From: JARROD01 sp037384225
GTDB taxonomy: Bacteria; Pseudomonadota; Gammaproteobacteria; Pseudomonadales; Cellvibrionaceae
Assembly (NCBI GenBank): GCA_037384225.1
Contig: JARROD010000278.1
Location: forward strand, 1-6,970
Reading direction: 5' to 3'
Length of the DNA: 6,970 nt
This document shows positions 6,103 through 6,970 of this stretch, in pieces. Below the pieces are notes generated by a model. The model searched no databases. It had not been told where the DNA came from and saw nothing but the letters and a program-made list of their open reading frames with translations. How positions within the stretch are numbered: the first letter of the stretch is position 1; each line of letters begins with the position of its first letter. Made by a program: the position numbers and the translations under genes.

Positions 6103-6333
6103 ATGTATCTTTCAGGGTCTTAAAATATACCCCCGCAACCTCTAAGTATATAAGGCTATGAAAACGGTATCCGCTATGAGCCAATATAGCTGATTAAATT
6201 TCATACAGTCCACAGTGGCGTTTCACTGTTTAACCCCCTTAAATAAGGTTTTCAAAGCCTAGAAATCTCTATAGGGCAGCTTAAAAACAAGGGTAAACAT
6301 GTTTTATTGGCCGAGCCTAAGTCCTTAATAAGT
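5935..6333. other. AT-rich intergenic stretch between fic and the recombinase fragment
   Basis: Apart from the small interrupted frame, no convincing gene is visible. The + strand 81-codon frame crossing the Fic start lacks a ribosome-binding site and family resemblance. A run ACCCCC at about 6129-6134, read on the other strand as GGGGGTATATTTTAAG, sits downstream of the recombinase stop. Short G-runs with TATA are found near some integrase attachment regions, but no paired copy is visible in the window. Confidence 0.4.
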
Positions 6334-6720
6334 CTAACTTTTTCCTTCGATCTTAGCGAGTTCCAGCTTGTCATTCTCAGAATTGATGTATTTCCCATAG
6401 ATATTGAGAGTCATATCTAGTCCATGGCCAAGCTGATTGGCTATAAATGCTGGATTAACCCCGGCGGTCAACGCAAGGCTAGCATAGGCATGACGGCAGT
6501 TATAAGCAATACGATGTTCCACATTTGCAGATTTAAGTGCCGCTTTCCACTCTTGGTTAAACACGTCTGCGTCGAGATATGGACCACCCTGACTATTGAG
6601 GAAAATGAAACCTTTTTTAAACCGCGTGGGGTGGCTGTTAAGTACTTTCTGCGCCGCCAGAGTCAGTAATACGATTCGTGCCTTATTGGTCTTGGTAGAG
6701 TGGTCGGGTAGACGCCAGTG
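6334..6720 (-). pseudogene. Tyrosine recombinase (phage/island integrase), C-terminal catalytic part only
   Basis: An open frame of 128 residues begins at HWRLPDHSTKTNKARIVLL and ends in TAG at 6334-6336. It holds most of the catalytic domain: the beta-hairpin lysine region (STKTNKARI, residues 8-16), YNCRHAYASLAL (73-84) with Arg76 and a Tyr where the usual HxxR has His, NQLGHGLDMTLNIYGKYI (95-112) with His99, and nucleophile Tyr108 nine residues on. The first catalytic Arg and the core-binding N-terminal domain are missing. The frame meets TAA at 6721-6723, only about 20 bases from the group II intron 3' end. A GTG at 6562-6564 could be mistaken for a start, but homology clearly runs upstream of it. 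The piece is either the 3' exon of an intron-split integrase or a truncated relic. It would not work alone. Confidence 0.85.
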
Positions 6721-6743
6721 TTATCGCTGACGCCCCCCAGGGT

Positions 6744-6777
6744 GAGTCGACCAAGGGAACCTCTCCCTCAGCCGCTC
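6744..6777 (-). ncRNA. Group II intron domain VI with bulged branch-point adenosine
   Basis: The 34-base hairpin has an 11-bp stem, loop GAGGT and three closing pairs. A6747 (T on the + strand) is unpaired, as needed for lariat formation. Only three bases separate it from domain V, the usual J5/6 length. Confidence 0.8.
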
Positions 6778-6780
6778 GCA

Positions 6781-6814
6781 GAACCGGACTTAAACCTCTC
6801 GATTTATCCGGCTC
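6781..6814 (-). ncRNA. Group II intron domain V hairpin
   Basis: This 34-base catalytic hairpin has the exact expected length, an AGC triad, GAGA tetraloop and two-base bulge. It is the most diagnostic part of the intron and fixes its orientation on the - strand. Confidence 0.87.
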
Positions 6815-6847
6815 CCACCATTTAACCTCATCGAGCTGGATCGCGGT

Positions 6848-6970
6848 TTAGTCTTTACGACCACAGTTTATATTCCACCAATCGGACAAATCAGAAACGA
6901 ATGGAGGTTTTAAGATAGAAAAATGATCTCCCGTCCCATGCCAACAGCGCAGATTTGGCGCAAAGTCTCT
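6848..6970 (-). CDS. Partial open frame, possibly the end of the intron-encoded protein
   Basis: On the - strand one frame is open from the window edge for 40 codons, ending WWNINCGRKD then TAA at 6848-6850, 33 bases before domain V. Intron-encoded reverse transcriptases usually end at such a distance from domain V, which supports the guess. No reverse-transcriptase, maturase or HNH motif is visible in these residues, and other frames stop earlier, so identity rests on position only. The frame could also be chance. Confidence 0.3.
   Translation of the reverse strand, partial: RDFAPNLRCWHGTGDHFSILKPPFVSDLSDWWNINCGRKD

Larger units (their letters stand above)
6740..6847 (-). mobile_element. 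3' end of a group II intron (domains V and VI)
   Basis: Read on the - strand, 34 bases at 6814-6781 fit domain V: AGC triad at positions 2-4, lower stem GAGCCGGA/TCCGGTTC, a two-base bulge, and an upper stem closed by a GAGA tetraloop of GNRA type. After a 3-base linker (TGC), domain VI spans 6777-6744: GAG/CTC closing pairs, an 11-bp stem CGGCTGAGGGA/TCCCTTGGTCG with several G-U pairs, and an unpaired A at 6747 that fits the branch point. The 3' splice site should lie a few bases on, near 6740-6742 (...CTCAC). The rest of the intron extends beyond the window. Its downstream neighbour is the integrase fragment. Confidence 0.85.

Noticed and set aside
6424..6669. 81-codon + strand frame
   Set aside because: It is the antisense shadow of the well-supported recombinase domain.

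Overview
The window looks like an accessory region of a Gram-negative bacterium, most likely a gammaproteobacterium. That is an inference from the protein families, the Shine-Dalgarno spacing and the moderate base composition; no ribosomal or tRNA gene is present to settle it.

Left edge (1-472). A probable group II intron 5' end starts near base 18 on the + strand, with a GUGYG-type start followed by structured RNA-like sequence. It runs for about 190 bases without any reverse transcriptase and meets a 68-base palindromic element (211-278) followed by a T-run. A candidate sigma-70 promoter (329-356) and a leader with nested inverted repeats precede the first gene.

Centre (473-4774). Six genes lie on the + strand with mostly short gaps: a LysE/RhtB exporter, a GNAT acetyltransferase whose C-terminus is fused to the tail of another LysE/RhtB exporter, a second intact LysE/RhtB exporter, a PhzF-family isomerase-like protein, an OsmC-family peroxidase-like protein, and a PLP-dependent serine/threonine dehydratase-like enzyme. 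Together they suggest an amino-acid export, modification and degradation cluster. Substrates cannot be read from the sequence.

Right side (4775-6970). A gene-poor stretch of mixed composition (4775-5187) is followed by genes on the - strand: a Fic-family protein with Gln in place of the usual catalytic His, a small interrupted ORF upstream of it, and the C-terminal catalytic part of a phage/island-type tyrosine recombinase. The recombinase frame stops at 6721-6723. Just beyond lie group II intron domains VI and V on the - strand (6744-6814), so the intron 3' end adjoins the truncated recombinase. A short open frame running off the window may be the end of the intron-encoded protein.

Intron pieces in opposite orientation thus bracket the segment, and a broken integrase sits beside one of them. 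This looks like a rearranged island. The best-supported oddities are the GNAT-LysE fusion, the intron domain V/VI beside the integrase, and the palindrome at the end of the left intron fragment. I do not see strong evidence of a wholly new system.
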